Below, piece by piece: positions 1-8,215 of a DNA stretch of 64,000 bases. Each line of letters opens with the position of its first letter. Position 1 is the first letter of the stretch. Made by a program: the position numbers and the translations under genes. The stretch covers positions 434,001 to 498,000 of the forward strand of contig NZ_JAGZ01000001.1 of assembly GCF_000526915.1 (NCBI RefSeq), written 5' to 3'. The DNA is from Mycobacterium genavense ATCC 51234 (GTDB taxonomy: Bacteria; Actinomycetota; Actinomycetes; Mycobacteriales; Mycobacteriaceae). Under the pieces are notes generated by a model that made no database searches, was not told the origin of the DNA, and worked only from the letters and a program-made list of their open reading frames with translations.

Positions 1-1
1 G

Positions 2-667
2 ACGGTGGTGTTCGCCCTGCTGGTGCCCCGTTCCCAGTTCTTCACCCCGAAGCCGGTAAGCCCGTGCGTGACGACGCAGAGCATCCTGGCGCATCTGCGA
101 AACCCGCTGTTGTTCAGGCTTTTTGCCTTAGCTTTCACGCTGATGGGCGGGTTTGTCACCGTGTACAACTACCTCGGCTACCGGCTCGCCGGCGCGCCGT
201 TCGGGTTGCAGCCCTCGGTGGTGGGCCTGCTGTTCCTGCTGTATCTGGTGGGCACCTGGACATCGGCCGTGGCGGGACGGCTCGCCGATCGCCGGGGACG
301 CGTGCTGGTGCTGGCCTGCGCCCTGCCGATCACCGTGGTGGGCTTGCTGATGACACTGTTGGACGCACTGCCCGCGGTCGTCGCCGGGACCGCGGTCTTC
401 ACCGGCGGGTTCTTCGCCGCCCATGCGGTGGCCAGCGGCTGGGTGGGTGCGGTGGCACACCGAGATCGTGCCGAGGCTTCCGCGCTGTACCTGTTCAGCT
501 ACTACCTGGGCGGCTCGGTCGCCGGCGCGCTGGGCGGGCTGATCTACGGCGTGGGCGGTTGGCCGGCCACCGTCTGGTGTGTGGGTACGCTGCTGATCTT
601 CGCCCTGCTACTGGTGGCGTCGTTGGTGAGAGCGACTGTGACCGTGCGGGTTCGCAGTCTGTCTTAA
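2..667 (+). CDS. MFS transporter, C-terminal part (cut by window edge)
   Basis: The reading frame is open from the first bases of the window to the TAA at 665-667, so the start lies upstream. About 221 residues are visible. They form five or six hydrophobic segments with short loops, including a basic cytoplasmic loop (ADRRGR, about residue 95) of the kind found between paired helices in major facilitator permeases. The final stretch (WCVGTLLIFALLLVAS) is the last helix. The fold resembles YnfM-type drug or sugar efflux permeases; the substrate cannot be told. The lipase gene follows on the same strand after about 110 bases. Confidence 0.75.
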   Translation, partial: TVVFALLVPRSQFFTPKPVSPCVTTQSILAHLRNPLLFRLFALAFTLMGGFVTVYNYLGYRLAGAPFGLQPSVVGLLFLLYLVGTWTSAVAGRLADRRGRVLVLACALPITVVGLLMTLLDALPAVVAGTAVFTGGFFAAHAVASGWVGAVAHRDRAEASALYLFSYYLGGSVAGALGGLIYGVGGWPATVWCVGTLLIFALLLVASLVRATVTVRVRSLS

Positions 668-780
668 CCGTCGGGCCGGTGCGCGATGTGGCCGAAATGA
701 TGCGCGCTCCGGCCGATAGGTTGCTGGCCCGTGTCACACCATTGCAGGGTGTTGGCAGCGAAGGGGGGAGCGTGCGTCAG

Positions 781-1873
781 ATGCTAGCAACGAATTCGAG
801 ATTGATGACATCCGTCAACACCGCGGGAAACAGCTTGGGTGCCCGGGCATTACCACTGGTGCCGGACCGCGCGAAGCGAATACTGATCGGCCGGCGGGCT
901 GTCACGATCGACGGGCAGGTGCTCGACCCCACCCTGCAGATCATGCTCGCCGCGCGGAAAGCGATGGGACTGCAGAATCTCACCGACGGCGATCGGCCGG
1001 TCGTCGTACGCGACAACATCCGCCAGACGGTCGCGCCGTTCAACCGCAATCCGATCACCGGGCCGGTGGTGGCCGAGCTGACCATCTCGGGAGCCGAAAG
1101 TCCCATCGCCGCAAGGCATTACCGGTCCCAGCGGGTCGGACGTGCCCCGCTGTTGGTGTACTACCACGGTGGCGGCTTCGTGTTCTGCGACCTGGATACC
1201 CATGACCGGCTCTGCCGGTTGATATGTCGCGATGCCGGGGTTCAGGTGTTATCGGTCGCCTACCGACTCGCACCCGAACACCCCGCTCCGGCTGGGCTGC
1301 AGGATGGTTATGCGGCCTACCGATGGGCCTTTTCGCACGCCGACGAACTGGACGCCGACCCCGGCAAAGTCTGCGTCGGTGGCGACAGTGCCGGCGGCAA
1401 CATGGCCGCCGTCGTTGCGCATCAGGCGCGCGACGACGGCATCGCGCCGGCGCTGCAACTGTTGCTCTACCTGGCGACCGATTTCGGCGGCGAAACCGCC
1501 TCGCGAAAGCTGTTCGCCCAGGGCTTTCTGTTGACCGCGAAAGACATCGGCTTGCTATGGGCTTACTACCTGGACGGCAGCGGAATCGATGTCGCCGATC
1601 CGCGTCGCCGATCCGCGCATTTCCCCGCTGCGCAGCGGGAACTTCGCCGGGTTGCCGCCGGCCATCGTGGCTACCGCCGGATTTGACCCACTGCGCGATG
1701 AGGGCGAGTCGTATGCCGCCGCGCTCGAAGCGGCGGGCAATGTCGTCGATCTACGGCGATTCGGCTCGCTGATTCACGGTTTCGGTCAATTCGACGCCCT
1801 TGGGGGCGCCTGCTCCTCGGCGCTGGCCGACATCGCCTCGGCTCTCCGAGCCCACCTTCGGCACGCTTCCTAG
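781..1873 (+). pseudogene. LipN-like hormone-sensitive-lipase-family esterase, broken by 13-bp tandem duplication
   Basis: An alpha/beta hydrolase of the HSL family. The start ATG follows a GGGGGAG ribosome site. The oxyanion HGGG motif is near residue 129 and the nucleophile motif GDSAGG near residue 203. The sequence resembles M. tuberculosis LipN (Rv2970c) along its length. At 1591-1616 the 13-base unit GTCGCCGATCCGC occurs twice in a row. One copy restores the expected reading (VADPRISPL); two copies shift the frame. The correct frame then continues to the TAG at 1871-1873 and includes the catalytic Asp region (DPLRDEGESY) and the His region (IHGFGQF). The translated product stops at 1686 and lacks both, so it should be inactive. 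Confidence 0.88.
1591..1616 (+). repeat. 13-bp perfect tandem duplication inside the lipase gene
   Basis: GTCGCCGATCCGC at 1591-1603 is repeated exactly at 1604-1616. Thirteen is not a multiple of three, so this duplication is the lesion that breaks the lipase frame. Replication slippage is the likely origin. Confidence 0.92.
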
Positions 1874-1876
1874 GTG

Positions 1877-2653
1877 TCAGCCGTCAAAGATGTTGCGGCG
1901 CAGGGGCCCCGGCTGGGCAGCCGGATCGACGAACCATTCGTGACTGAACACCAGTCCAAACACCCGCGGCGGCAATAACATCACCAACCCGAACAGACGC
2001 GCGCCGAGGCCGCCGCCGATCTGCGAGCGATGCGCGGCGAACGCATCGCGCTTCTGCCGGGCGAATGCCCGCACGTCGATCCGGTGCGTGATCGTGGCCC
2101 GCGGGGCGTACGCGGTGCGTACCGTTTCGGCATCGTAGGGCGCCGGAAGCCGAAGCAGGCGACAGACGTTGGAGACGCGGACCAGTAACTCGCGCGGCAT
2201 CGTCACCTCGAGCACCCGCGGAGTCGCGGCCAACTCGGCGGCACGCTTGCCGACGTGATGGACGCGCACATGATCCCGGTGCTCGTATCCGCCGTTGGCC
2301 TGATAACTCAGCAGCAGTCGGGCGTCCTCGTCGCGCAGGATGGCGGCCAGTCGCTGTGCCGCCGCTTCGACCTCGGCTCGCGCGAACCGGACCCGGCCCG
2401 ATGGATCCCGGTAGAAGATCGGCCCGTAGCCACTGTCGGCGTAGCCCAGGCACTCGACTCGGTGCACGCCGAGAATGCTTGCGCTCGACAGCAATTCATC
2501 CATTCGGGTGTCGTCGTCCTCGGTGCCCATGCGTCCGTCGGTCGCGGTCACCAGGACCACCCGGTGCCCCGCGGCCGCCGCCGCGGCGAGCGTGCCACCG
2601 GTGAGGATCACCTCGTCGTCGGGATGCGCGTGGAAGGCGACGAGAGTTGCCAC
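1877..2653 (-). CDS. PIG-L family zinc-dependent deacetylase (GlcNAc-PI de-N-acetylase / LmbE-like)
   Basis: 258 residues from a GTG start that lies three bases after the stop of the upstream cyclase, which suggests co-transcription. The zinc-binding motif AHPDDE is at residues 9-14 and the downstream YEHRDHVRVHH motif near residue 125; both are diagnostic of PIG-L deacetylases, which remove acetyl groups from N-acetyl sugars or conjugates. In mycobacteria the family includes MshB and Mca of mycothiol metabolism. This protein lacks clear full-length similarity to either, and its substrate is unknown. The frame is intact. It is convergent with the lipase, with three bases between the stops. 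Confidence 0.82.
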   Translation of the reverse strand: MATLVAFHAHPDDEVILTGGTLAAAAAAGHRVVLVTATDGRMGTEDDDTRMDELLSSASILGVHRVECLGYADSGYGPIFYRDPSGRVRFARAEVEAAAQRLAAILRDEDARLLLSYQANGGYEHRDHVRVHHVGKRAAELAATPRVLEVTMPRELLVRVSNVCRLLRLPAPYDAETVRTAYAPRATITHRIDVRAFARQKRDAFAAHRSQIGGGLGARLFGLVMLLPPRVFGLVFSHEWFVDPAAQPGPLRRNIFDG

Positions 2654-2656
2654 GGT

Positions 2657-4271
2657 TTACTCGCCGCGGTCGGGCAAGGCCAGCCGGGTCGGGTGGTCGT
2701 GGCCGCGTAACGTCACCGTCTCGCCCAACGACCAACGGGCGCTTTCGCTTTCGCTGGCACCCGCGACGGTGTCCGCCGGTCGTCAGCAATCTGCCCGGGT
2801 ACGACTTGGCCAGCTCACACAGCCGGGCCGCCTCGTTGACCGGTTCGCCGATCACGGTGTATTCGAACCGTTCCTTGGCGCCGACATTACCGGCGACCAC
2901 CTGCCCGGCCGCCACGCCGATACCGGCCTGTAGTTCCGACATTTCGTGCGCCAGCCGGCTGCAGATCGCGCGTGCGGCGGCCAGCGCCTCGTATTCGGGA
3001 CGGTCGAGGTGATTCGGAGCACCGAAGATGGCCAGCGATGCGTCGCCCTCGAACTTGTTGACCAGTCCGTGGTACCGGTCGACTTCCTCGACGACGATCG
3101 CGAAGAACCGGTTGAGCACGCCGACGACCTCGGTCGGTCGTTGGCTGGTCACCAATTGCGTGGAGCCCACGATGTCGATGAATACCACCGCGACATGGCG
3201 CTCTTCGCCGCCCAATTTCGGCTTCTCGCGCTCGGCGGCCAGGGCGACCTCGCCCCCGACGTGCCGACCGAAGAGATCGCGCACCCGTTCACGCTCACGC
3301 AGCCCGTCGACCATGGCGTTGAAACCGCGCTGCAGTTCGCCGAGTTCGGTGCCGTCGAACACCACCAGCTGCCCCCGCAGATCACCCTGCTCGACCCGCT
3401 TGAGCGCGGTACGCACCACGCGCACGGGTGTCGCCGTCAGCCAGGACAGGATCCACATCAGGATGAAGCCGAAGATCAGCGTCACGGTCGCGACGATCAG
3501 CACCGCGACGCTGAGTTGCGTCTCGCTCAGATTGCCCAGCACCAGCGCGAAGAACGCGATTAGCGCGATGCCCAGCACCGGCACACCGGAACCGAGCAGC
3601 CAGACCGTCAGGGTCCGGCCCATGATGCCCGGCGCCAGCCGCTGCGGGGCGCGCCCGGCCTCGAGGGCCTGCGCGGCGACCGGTCGCAGGGCGAACTCGG
3701 TGAACAGGTAGCACGCGGTGGCCACCAGGATGCCGCAGAAGCTCACCGAGAAACCGACAATCGGAATGAACAGCTTGTTGATCAGCCCGTAAAGCGTGGT
3801 CAGCAACGCGGTCCCGGCGCCCCACAGCACCAGCACCCCGATCGCGAGCCAGAACGGGACCAGGAAGGTGTTGCGCTCGTCGTCGAGGGTGGGCGTGCGC
3901 TCCTCGATCGCCCACCGCAGCGCGGTCATCGTCCGGCGGGTGATCCAGAAGGTGCCCAGCGCCAGCGCGACGGCGACGTATCCGGGCGCGACCGCCCAGG
4001 TGATCCAGCCCGGCGCGTCGGTGAAGATACTGGGGGACGGCAATGCGACCGCCAACAGCAGCACCGCCACGCCGATCCCGATCAGATTCGTCGCGAGGAT
4101 GAAGATGGTCAGGATGAGCTGGATGCGGCCCCGGCGGCGGGCCTGACGCTCGGTCACCCGGCCCAGCAGCAGGGAACCGTAGGCCGGCGTCTCCTGCAAT
4201 CGGCCGCTCTGACGGGTGACCCTTTCGAGCACCCGTCCCAAGCGCTGCGCCAGAGTCTTGTTGGCCGACAT
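2657..4271 (-). pseudogene. Membrane-bound class III adenylate cyclase (Rv1318c-Rv1320c family), frameshifted near its C-terminus
   Basis: The N-terminal 300 residues hold about six membrane segments. They are followed by a HAMP domain (about 290-350) and a class III cyclase catalytic domain (about 365-500). Metal-binding aspartates are visible in FIDIVGST and in the KFEGDASLAIF segment. This is the arrangement of the M. tuberculosis Rv1318c-Rv1320c cyclases, which make cAMP at the membrane. One extra base at about 2776-2777 changes the expected LLTTADTVAG to LLTTGGHRRG near residue 498. The correct frame would stop at 2657-2659. The shifted frame runs on about 95 residues, across the start of the deacetylase gene, to 2496. 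The catalytic core precedes the lesion, so residual activity is possible. Confidence 0.8.
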
Positions 4272-4307
4272 GGTGGCGTCAGCCTAATTCGTTGACGACG
4301 CTCTAAG

Positions 4308-4988
4308 GTGAGTCGGGTGCGTCTAGTGATCGCCCAGTGCACCGTCGACTACGTTGGCCGGCTCACGGCGCATCTGCCGTCGGCGCGCAGGTTGTTGCTC
4401 TTCAAGGCGGATGGGTCGGTCAGCGTGCACGCCGACGATCGCGCCTACAAGCCGTTGAACTGGATGAGCCCGCCGTGCTGGCTGACCGAAGAGGTGGTCG
4501 GCGCGACGTCGGTATGGGTGGTGGAGAACAAGGCGGGCGAACAGCTGCGCATCACCGTCGAGGAGATCGAGCACGACTCCAGCCACGACTTGGGTGTGGA
4601 TCCCGGGCTGGTCAAGGACGGTGTGGAGGCACACCTGCAGGCATTGCTCGCCGAACACGTCCAGCTGCTGGGCGAGGGGTACACCCTGGTGCGCCGCGAG
4701 TACATGACCGCGATCGGCCCCGTCGATCTGTTGTGTCGAGACGCCGACGGCGGCTCGGTTGCGGTGGAGATCAAGCGTCGCGGCGAGATCGACGGCGTGG
4801 AGCAGCTGACCCGCTACCTCGAACTGCTGAATCGCGACAGCGTGCTCGCGCCCGTCAAGGGTGTGTTCGCCGCGCAGCAGATTAAACCTCAGGCGCGAAC
4901 TTTAGCCACCGACCGCGGGATACGTTGTCTCACATTGGATTACGACAAGATGCGGGGAATGGACAACGACGAGTACCGGCTGTTCTGA
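4308..4988 (+). CDS. nucS: NucS/EndoMS mismatch-specific endonuclease
   Basis: 226 residues from a GTG start ([15 protein letters not shown]), nearly identical to M. tuberculosis Rv1321. NucS is the non-canonical mismatch-repair nuclease of actinobacteria and archaea, which lack MutS/MutL; it cuts both strands at certain base mismatches. The C-terminal RecB-like nuclease domain carries the GPVDLLCRD and [16 protein letters not shown] motifs. The C-terminus EYRLF resembles a beta-clamp-binding tail. The gene is intact and lies divergent from the cyclase with only 36 bases between starts, so the two promoters must overlap. No strong ribosome site precedes the GTG. Confidence 0.95.
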   Translation: MSRVRLVIAQCTVDYVGRLTAHLPSARRLLLFKADGSVSVHADDRAYKPLNWMSPPCWLTEEVVGATSVWVVENKAGEQLRITVEEIEHDSSHDLGVDPGLVKDGVEAHLQALLAEHVQLLGEGYTLVRREYMTAIGPVDLLCRDADGGSVAVEIKRRGEIDGVEQLTRYLELLNRDSVLAPVKGVFAAQQIKPQARTLATDRGIRCLTLDYDKMRGMDNDEYRLF

Positions 4989-5011
4989 GCTGCCCGATTA
5001 GACTCGTCGGC

Positions 5012-5320
5012 ATGGCTCGGCGCCGCACCCCGCCCCGCCGGCAACAACTGCCTGCGCTGTCGCCGGTGCTGCGGCGGGTGGAAACGGGGCCCGACGGCTA
5101 CGACTACGAGGTGCGCCCGGTCGCGGCCTCGCGGGCGCTCAAGACCTATCGATGCCCCGGTTGCGATCACGAAATCCGTTCGGGGGTAGCGCATTTGGTG
5201 GTGTGGCCGGCGGACTCGGTCGGCGGTGCCCAACAAACGCGCGAAGATGACCGTCGGCACTGGCACACGCCGTGCTGGACCAATCGGGCGAATCGCGGCC
5301 CGACGCGAAAGTGGTCGTGA
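5012..5320 (+). CDS. Conserved hypothetical protein with cysteine/histidine cluster (Rv1322-like)
   Basis: 102 residues from the ATG at 5012, starting MARRRTPPRRQQLPALSP. The N-terminus is very basic. The central CPGC and the later HWHTPCW segment could bind a metal ion. It matches the position and style of M. tuberculosis Rv1322, a conserved protein of unknown function between nucS and the epimerase gene. The frame is intact and the next gene is convergent, about 9 bases away. Confidence 0.75.
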   Translation: MARRRTPPRRQQLPALSPVLRRVETGPDGYDYEVRPVAASRALKTYRCPGCDHEIRSGVAHLVVWPADSVGGAQQTREDDRRHWHTPCWTNRANRGPTRKWS

Positions 5321-5329
5321 GATAAGCGG

Positions 5330-5794
5330 TTAGGAAGCCGGCTCCACCAACTCCATCAGCACCCCGCCGGCGTCCTTAGGGTGGATGAAGTTGATCCGCG
5401 AGTTCGCGGTGCCGCGCCGCGGCGCGTCGTAGACCAGCCGGACGCCCTGCGACCGCAGCTGCTCGCAGAGCGCGTCCAGGTCGCTGACGCGCACGGCCAT
5501 CTGCTGGATGCCGGGTCCCCGCTTGTCCAGGAATTTGGCGATCGTCGAAGTCTCGTCGATCGGGGCCATCAACTGGATCTGGGCCGTGCCGGGTTCGCCG
5601 TCTCGCACGGCGATCATGGCTTCGCGGATTCCCTGGTCCTCGTTAACTTCCTCGTGCACCAGCACCATGCCGAGGGTGTCGTGGTACCACTCGATGGCTG
5701 CGTCGAGGTCGGCGACTGCGATGCCGACGTGATCGACCGCCGTTACCAGTGAGGTGGCCAGGATCTGACGGGCATCGACTTGATCGATCGTCAT
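5330..5794 (-). CDS. Methylmalonyl-CoA epimerase
   Basis: 154 residues of the vicinal-oxygen-chelate fold, with paired beta-alpha-beta-beta-beta modules. Metal ligands are expected at the His of AVDHVGIAV near residue 22, in the central segment, and at the Glu of LMELVEP at the end. It interconverts (R)- and (S)-methylmalonyl-CoA, linking propionyl-CoA carboxylase to methylmalonyl-CoA mutase. It corresponds to Rv1322A. It is divergent from fadA4 with about 80 bases between starts, as in M. tuberculosis. The start ATG at 5794 was chosen because upstream sequence in the same frame is only antisense to fadA4. Confidence 0.9.
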   Translation of the reverse strand: MTIDQVDARQILATSLVTAVDHVGIAVADLDAAIEWYHDTLGMVLVHEEVNEDQGIREAMIAVRDGEPGTAQIQLMAPIDETSTIAKFLDKRGPGIQQMAVRVSDLDALCEQLRSQGVRLVYDAPRRGTANSRINFIHPKDAGGVLMELVEPAS

Positions 5795-5875
5795 CACATA
5801 ACGGTAACCTGGCGGCAAAGATTGCGCTTCTCCGGGAGGCCGAACGGGCCGTCCATGCGTCGCTAGGAGGTTGTT

Positions 5876-7057
5876 ATGACGACATCGGTGATCGTTGCTG
5901 GAGTAAGGACCCCGATCGGCAAGTTGATGGGTTCGCTGAAGGATTTCTCCGCCAGTGATCTGGGCGCGATCGCGATCGCCGGGGCGCTGGAGAAGGCCAA
6001 CGTGCCGGCCTCCGCGGTGCAGTACGTGATCATGGGCCAGGTGCTGACCGCGGGCGCCGGGCAGATGCCCGCCCGCCAGGCCGCGGTGGCCGCCGGCGTC
6101 GGCTGGGACGTCCCGGCGCTGAGCATCAACAAGATGTGTCTGTCCGGCATCGACGCCATTGCGCTTGCTGACCAGCTGATTCGGGCCGGGGAGTTCGACG
6201 TCGTGGTGGCCGGTGGCCAGGAGTCGATGACGAAGGCGCCGCACCTGTTTATGGACAGTCGGGCGGGCTATAAGTACGGCGACGTGACCGTGCTCGACCA
6301 CATGGCCTACGACGGCCTGCACGACGTGTTCACCGACCAGCCGATGGGCGCCCTGACCGAGCAGCGCAACGACGTCGACAAGTTCACCCGCGCCGAGCAG
6401 GACGAGTTCGCTGCTCGGTCGCATCAAAAGGCGGTTGCGGCGTGGAAGGACGGGGTTTTCGCCGACGAGGTCGTGCCCGTGAACATCCCGCAGCGCAAAG
6501 GTGATCCGCTGCAATTCACCGAGGACGAGGGCATCCGGGCAAACACCACCGCCGAGTCGTTGGCCGGTCTGAAACCGGCCTTCCGGAAGGACGGCACCAT
6601 CACTGCGGGCTCGGCGTCGCAGATCTCCGACGGTGCCGCCGCCGTCGTGGTGATGAACAAGGACAAGGCGCAGGAAATGGGTCTGTCCTGGCTGGCCGAG
6701 ATTGGCGCGCACGGTGTGGTGGCGGGGCCCGATTCGACGCTGCAGTCCCAGCCGGCCAACGCGATCAAGAAGGCACTCGGGCGAGAGGGCATCACGGTCG
6801 ACCAGCTCGACGTGGTGGAGATCAACGAGGCGTTCTCGGCGGTCGCCCTGGCCTCCACCCGCGAGCTCGGCGTCAACCCCGACATCGTGAACGTCAACGG
6901 CGGCGCGATCGCGGTGGGGCACCCGATCGGCATGTCGGGTGCCCGGATCACCCTGCATGTTGCACTGGAACTGGCGCGGCGCGGTTCGGGCTACGGCGTC
7001 GCGGCGCTGTGCGGCGCGGGCGGCCAGGGCGACGCCCTGATCCTGCGGGCCGGCTGA
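5876..7057 (+). CDS. fadA4: Acetyl-CoA acetyltransferase (thiolase)
   Basis: 393 residues with a strong AGGAGG ribosome site. Catalytic cysteine near residue 88 ([10 protein letters not shown]), the NEAFSAVAL motif, the histidine of [10 protein letters not shown] and the second cysteine of [10 protein letters not shown] are all present. It corresponds to M. tuberculosis Rv1323. It condenses two acetyl-CoA to acetoacetyl-CoA or catalyses the reverse thiolysis in the last step of beta-oxidation. The frame is intact. A GC-rich hairpin (7166-7187) follows. Confidence 0.93.
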   Translation: MTTSVIVAGVRTPIGKLMGSLKDFSASDLGAIAIAGALEKANVPASAVQYVIMGQVLTAGAGQMPARQAAVAAGVGWDVPALSINKMCLSGIDAIALADQLIRAGEFDVVVAGGQESMTKAPHLFMDSRAGYKYGDVTVLDHMAYDGLHDVFTDQPMGALTEQRNDVDKFTRAEQDEFAARSHQKAVAAWKDGVFADEVVPVNIPQRKGDPLQFTEDEGIRANTTAESLAGLKPAFRKDGTITAGSASQISDGAAAVVVMNKDKAQEMGLSWLAEIGAHGVVAGPDSTLQSQPANAIKKALGREGITVDQLDVVEINEAFSAVALASTRELGVNPDIVNVNGGAIAVGHPIGMSGARITLHVALELARRGSGYGVAALCGAGGQGDALILRAG

Positions 7058-7165
7058 CCACGGGTCAGCGTTGCTGGGAGGCGACACGCGGGGATCGTTG
7101 TGACGTTGCTCATATGAGCCGACCAGCGTCCTTCGCGGGCCCGATCGTGGGCCGGATTTGCCGGT

Positions 7166-7187
7166 CCGGTGGCCCGCGCGCCACCGG
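7166..7187 (+). terminator. Perfect 8-bp-stem hairpin after fadA4
   Basis: CCGGTGGC (7166-7173), a six-base loop, then GCCACCGG (7180-7187). There is no T-run, as is common for mycobacterial terminators. It lies between fadA4 and the next gene, where transcription could end. Function is inferred from structure and position only. Confidence 0.45.
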
Positions 7188-7225
7188 GTGGATGGGTAGT
7201 CGGCGCGCATGACAGACTTGACGGC

Positions 7226-8134
7226 GTGACGCGTCCGAGATCCTCGATCGGGCCCGCGCTGGCTGGTGCGGTCGACCTGTCCGGTCTGAAGCAACGTGCT
7301 CAGCAGAGCCCGTCGGCCGCCGGCGCGGCGGGCCGGCCGACTCCGGGGGGCACCACCGAGGTCACCGAGGCCAATTTCGAAGCCGAGGTGCTGATCCGCT
7401 CCGACGAAGTGCCCGTCGTGGTCGCCCTGTTGTCGCCGCGCAGCCAGGCGTGCGTCGAACTGGTCGACACGCTGTCCGGGCTGTCCGCGCAGGACGGCGG
7501 CAAATGGGCGCTGGCGACGGTCAATGTCGACGTGGCACCCCGGGTGGCTCAGATCTTCGGCGTCGAGGCCGTTCCCACCGTCGTCGCGCTGGCCGCCGGC
7601 CAGCCGCTGTCCAGCTTCCAGGGTTCGCAGCCGGCCGATCAATTACGCCGCTGGCTGGACCAACTGTTGTCGGCGACGGCCGGAAAGCTCAAGGGCGCAA
7701 CAGGTTCCGCGGAAGACGCGGAGGTCGACCCGGCGCTGGAGCAGGCCCGCCAACAATTGGAGGCCGGTGACTTCGAGGCGGCCAAGCAGTCCTACCAGGC
7801 GCTGCTGAACACCAACCCGGACAGCGTCGAGGCCAAGGGGGCGATCCGTCAGATCGACTTCCTCACCCGCGCAACCGCGCAGCGTCCCGATGCGGTGGCC
7901 GTCGCCGACGCCTCGCCGACCGACATCGAAGCCGCCTTCGCGGCAGCCGATCTGCAGATCCTCAATCAGGACGTGACAGCCGCATTCGAGCGCTTGATCG
8001 CGTTGGTACGCAGCACTTCCGGAGACGAACGCAGCCGAGTGCGTACCCGGCTGATCGAGTTGTTCGAACTCTTCGATCCCGCCGACCCCGAGGTCGTGGC
8101 CGGTCGACGCAACCTCGCCAACGCGCTGTACTGA
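7226..8134 (+). CDS. Thioredoxin-fold / TPR protein (YbbN/CnoX-like, Rv1324)
   Basis: 302 residues from a GTG start, matching the N-terminus of M. tuberculosis Rv1324. Residues about 45-150 are a thioredoxin domain with the conserved cis-proline segment EAVPTVVALAAGQ. The usual CxxC is replaced by SPRSQACVEL, so a normal disulfide exchange is not expected. Residues about 170-300 are TPR-like helices. This architecture resembles YbbN/CnoX, a holdase that hands clients to chaperones; that role here is inference. The frame is intact and convergent with glgB. Confidence 0.82.
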   Translation: MTRPRSSIGPALAGAVDLSGLKQRAQQSPSAAGAAGRPTPGGTTEVTEANFEAEVLIRSDEVPVVVALLSPRSQACVELVDTLSGLSAQDGGKWALATVNVDVAPRVAQIFGVEAVPTVVALAAGQPLSSFQGSQPADQLRRWLDQLLSATAGKLKGATGSAEDAEVDPALEQARQQLEAGDFEAAKQSYQALLNTNPDSVEAKGAIRQIDFLTRATAQRPDAVAVADASPTDIEAAFAAADLQILNQDVTAAFERLIALVRSTSGDERSRVRTRLIELFELFDPADPEVVAGRRNLANALY

Positions 8135-8147
8135 TCCGGCCGCGAAC

Positions 8148-8194
8148 GTCGAGTTGTCGTGCCGTGCGGGGCCTTAACCCCACAACAAGTCGAC
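8148..8194. terminator. Nested inverted repeats between convergent Rv1324-like gene and glgB
   Basis: GTCGAGTTGT at 8148-8157 pairs with ACAAGTCGAC at 8185-8194 (9 of 10). Inside it, GGGG-CCTTAA-CCCC forms a second stem flanked by GTG/CAC. It sits between two converging genes and could stop transcription from both sides. This is a structural inference. Confidence 0.5.
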
Positions 8195-8215
8195 GCTCGG
8201 CGAGCGTAATGCGGT

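Noticed and set aside
1877..2653. Assignment of the PIG-L deacetylase as MshB or Mca
   Set aside because: The metal motifs are shared by the whole family. Context and overall sequence do not support mycothiol enzymes specifically.
5330..7642. A 770-residue minus-strand frame that includes the methylmalonyl-CoA epimerase
   Set aside because: Only the last 154 residues match the epimerase. The rest is antisense to fadA4 and the thioredoxin-like gene.
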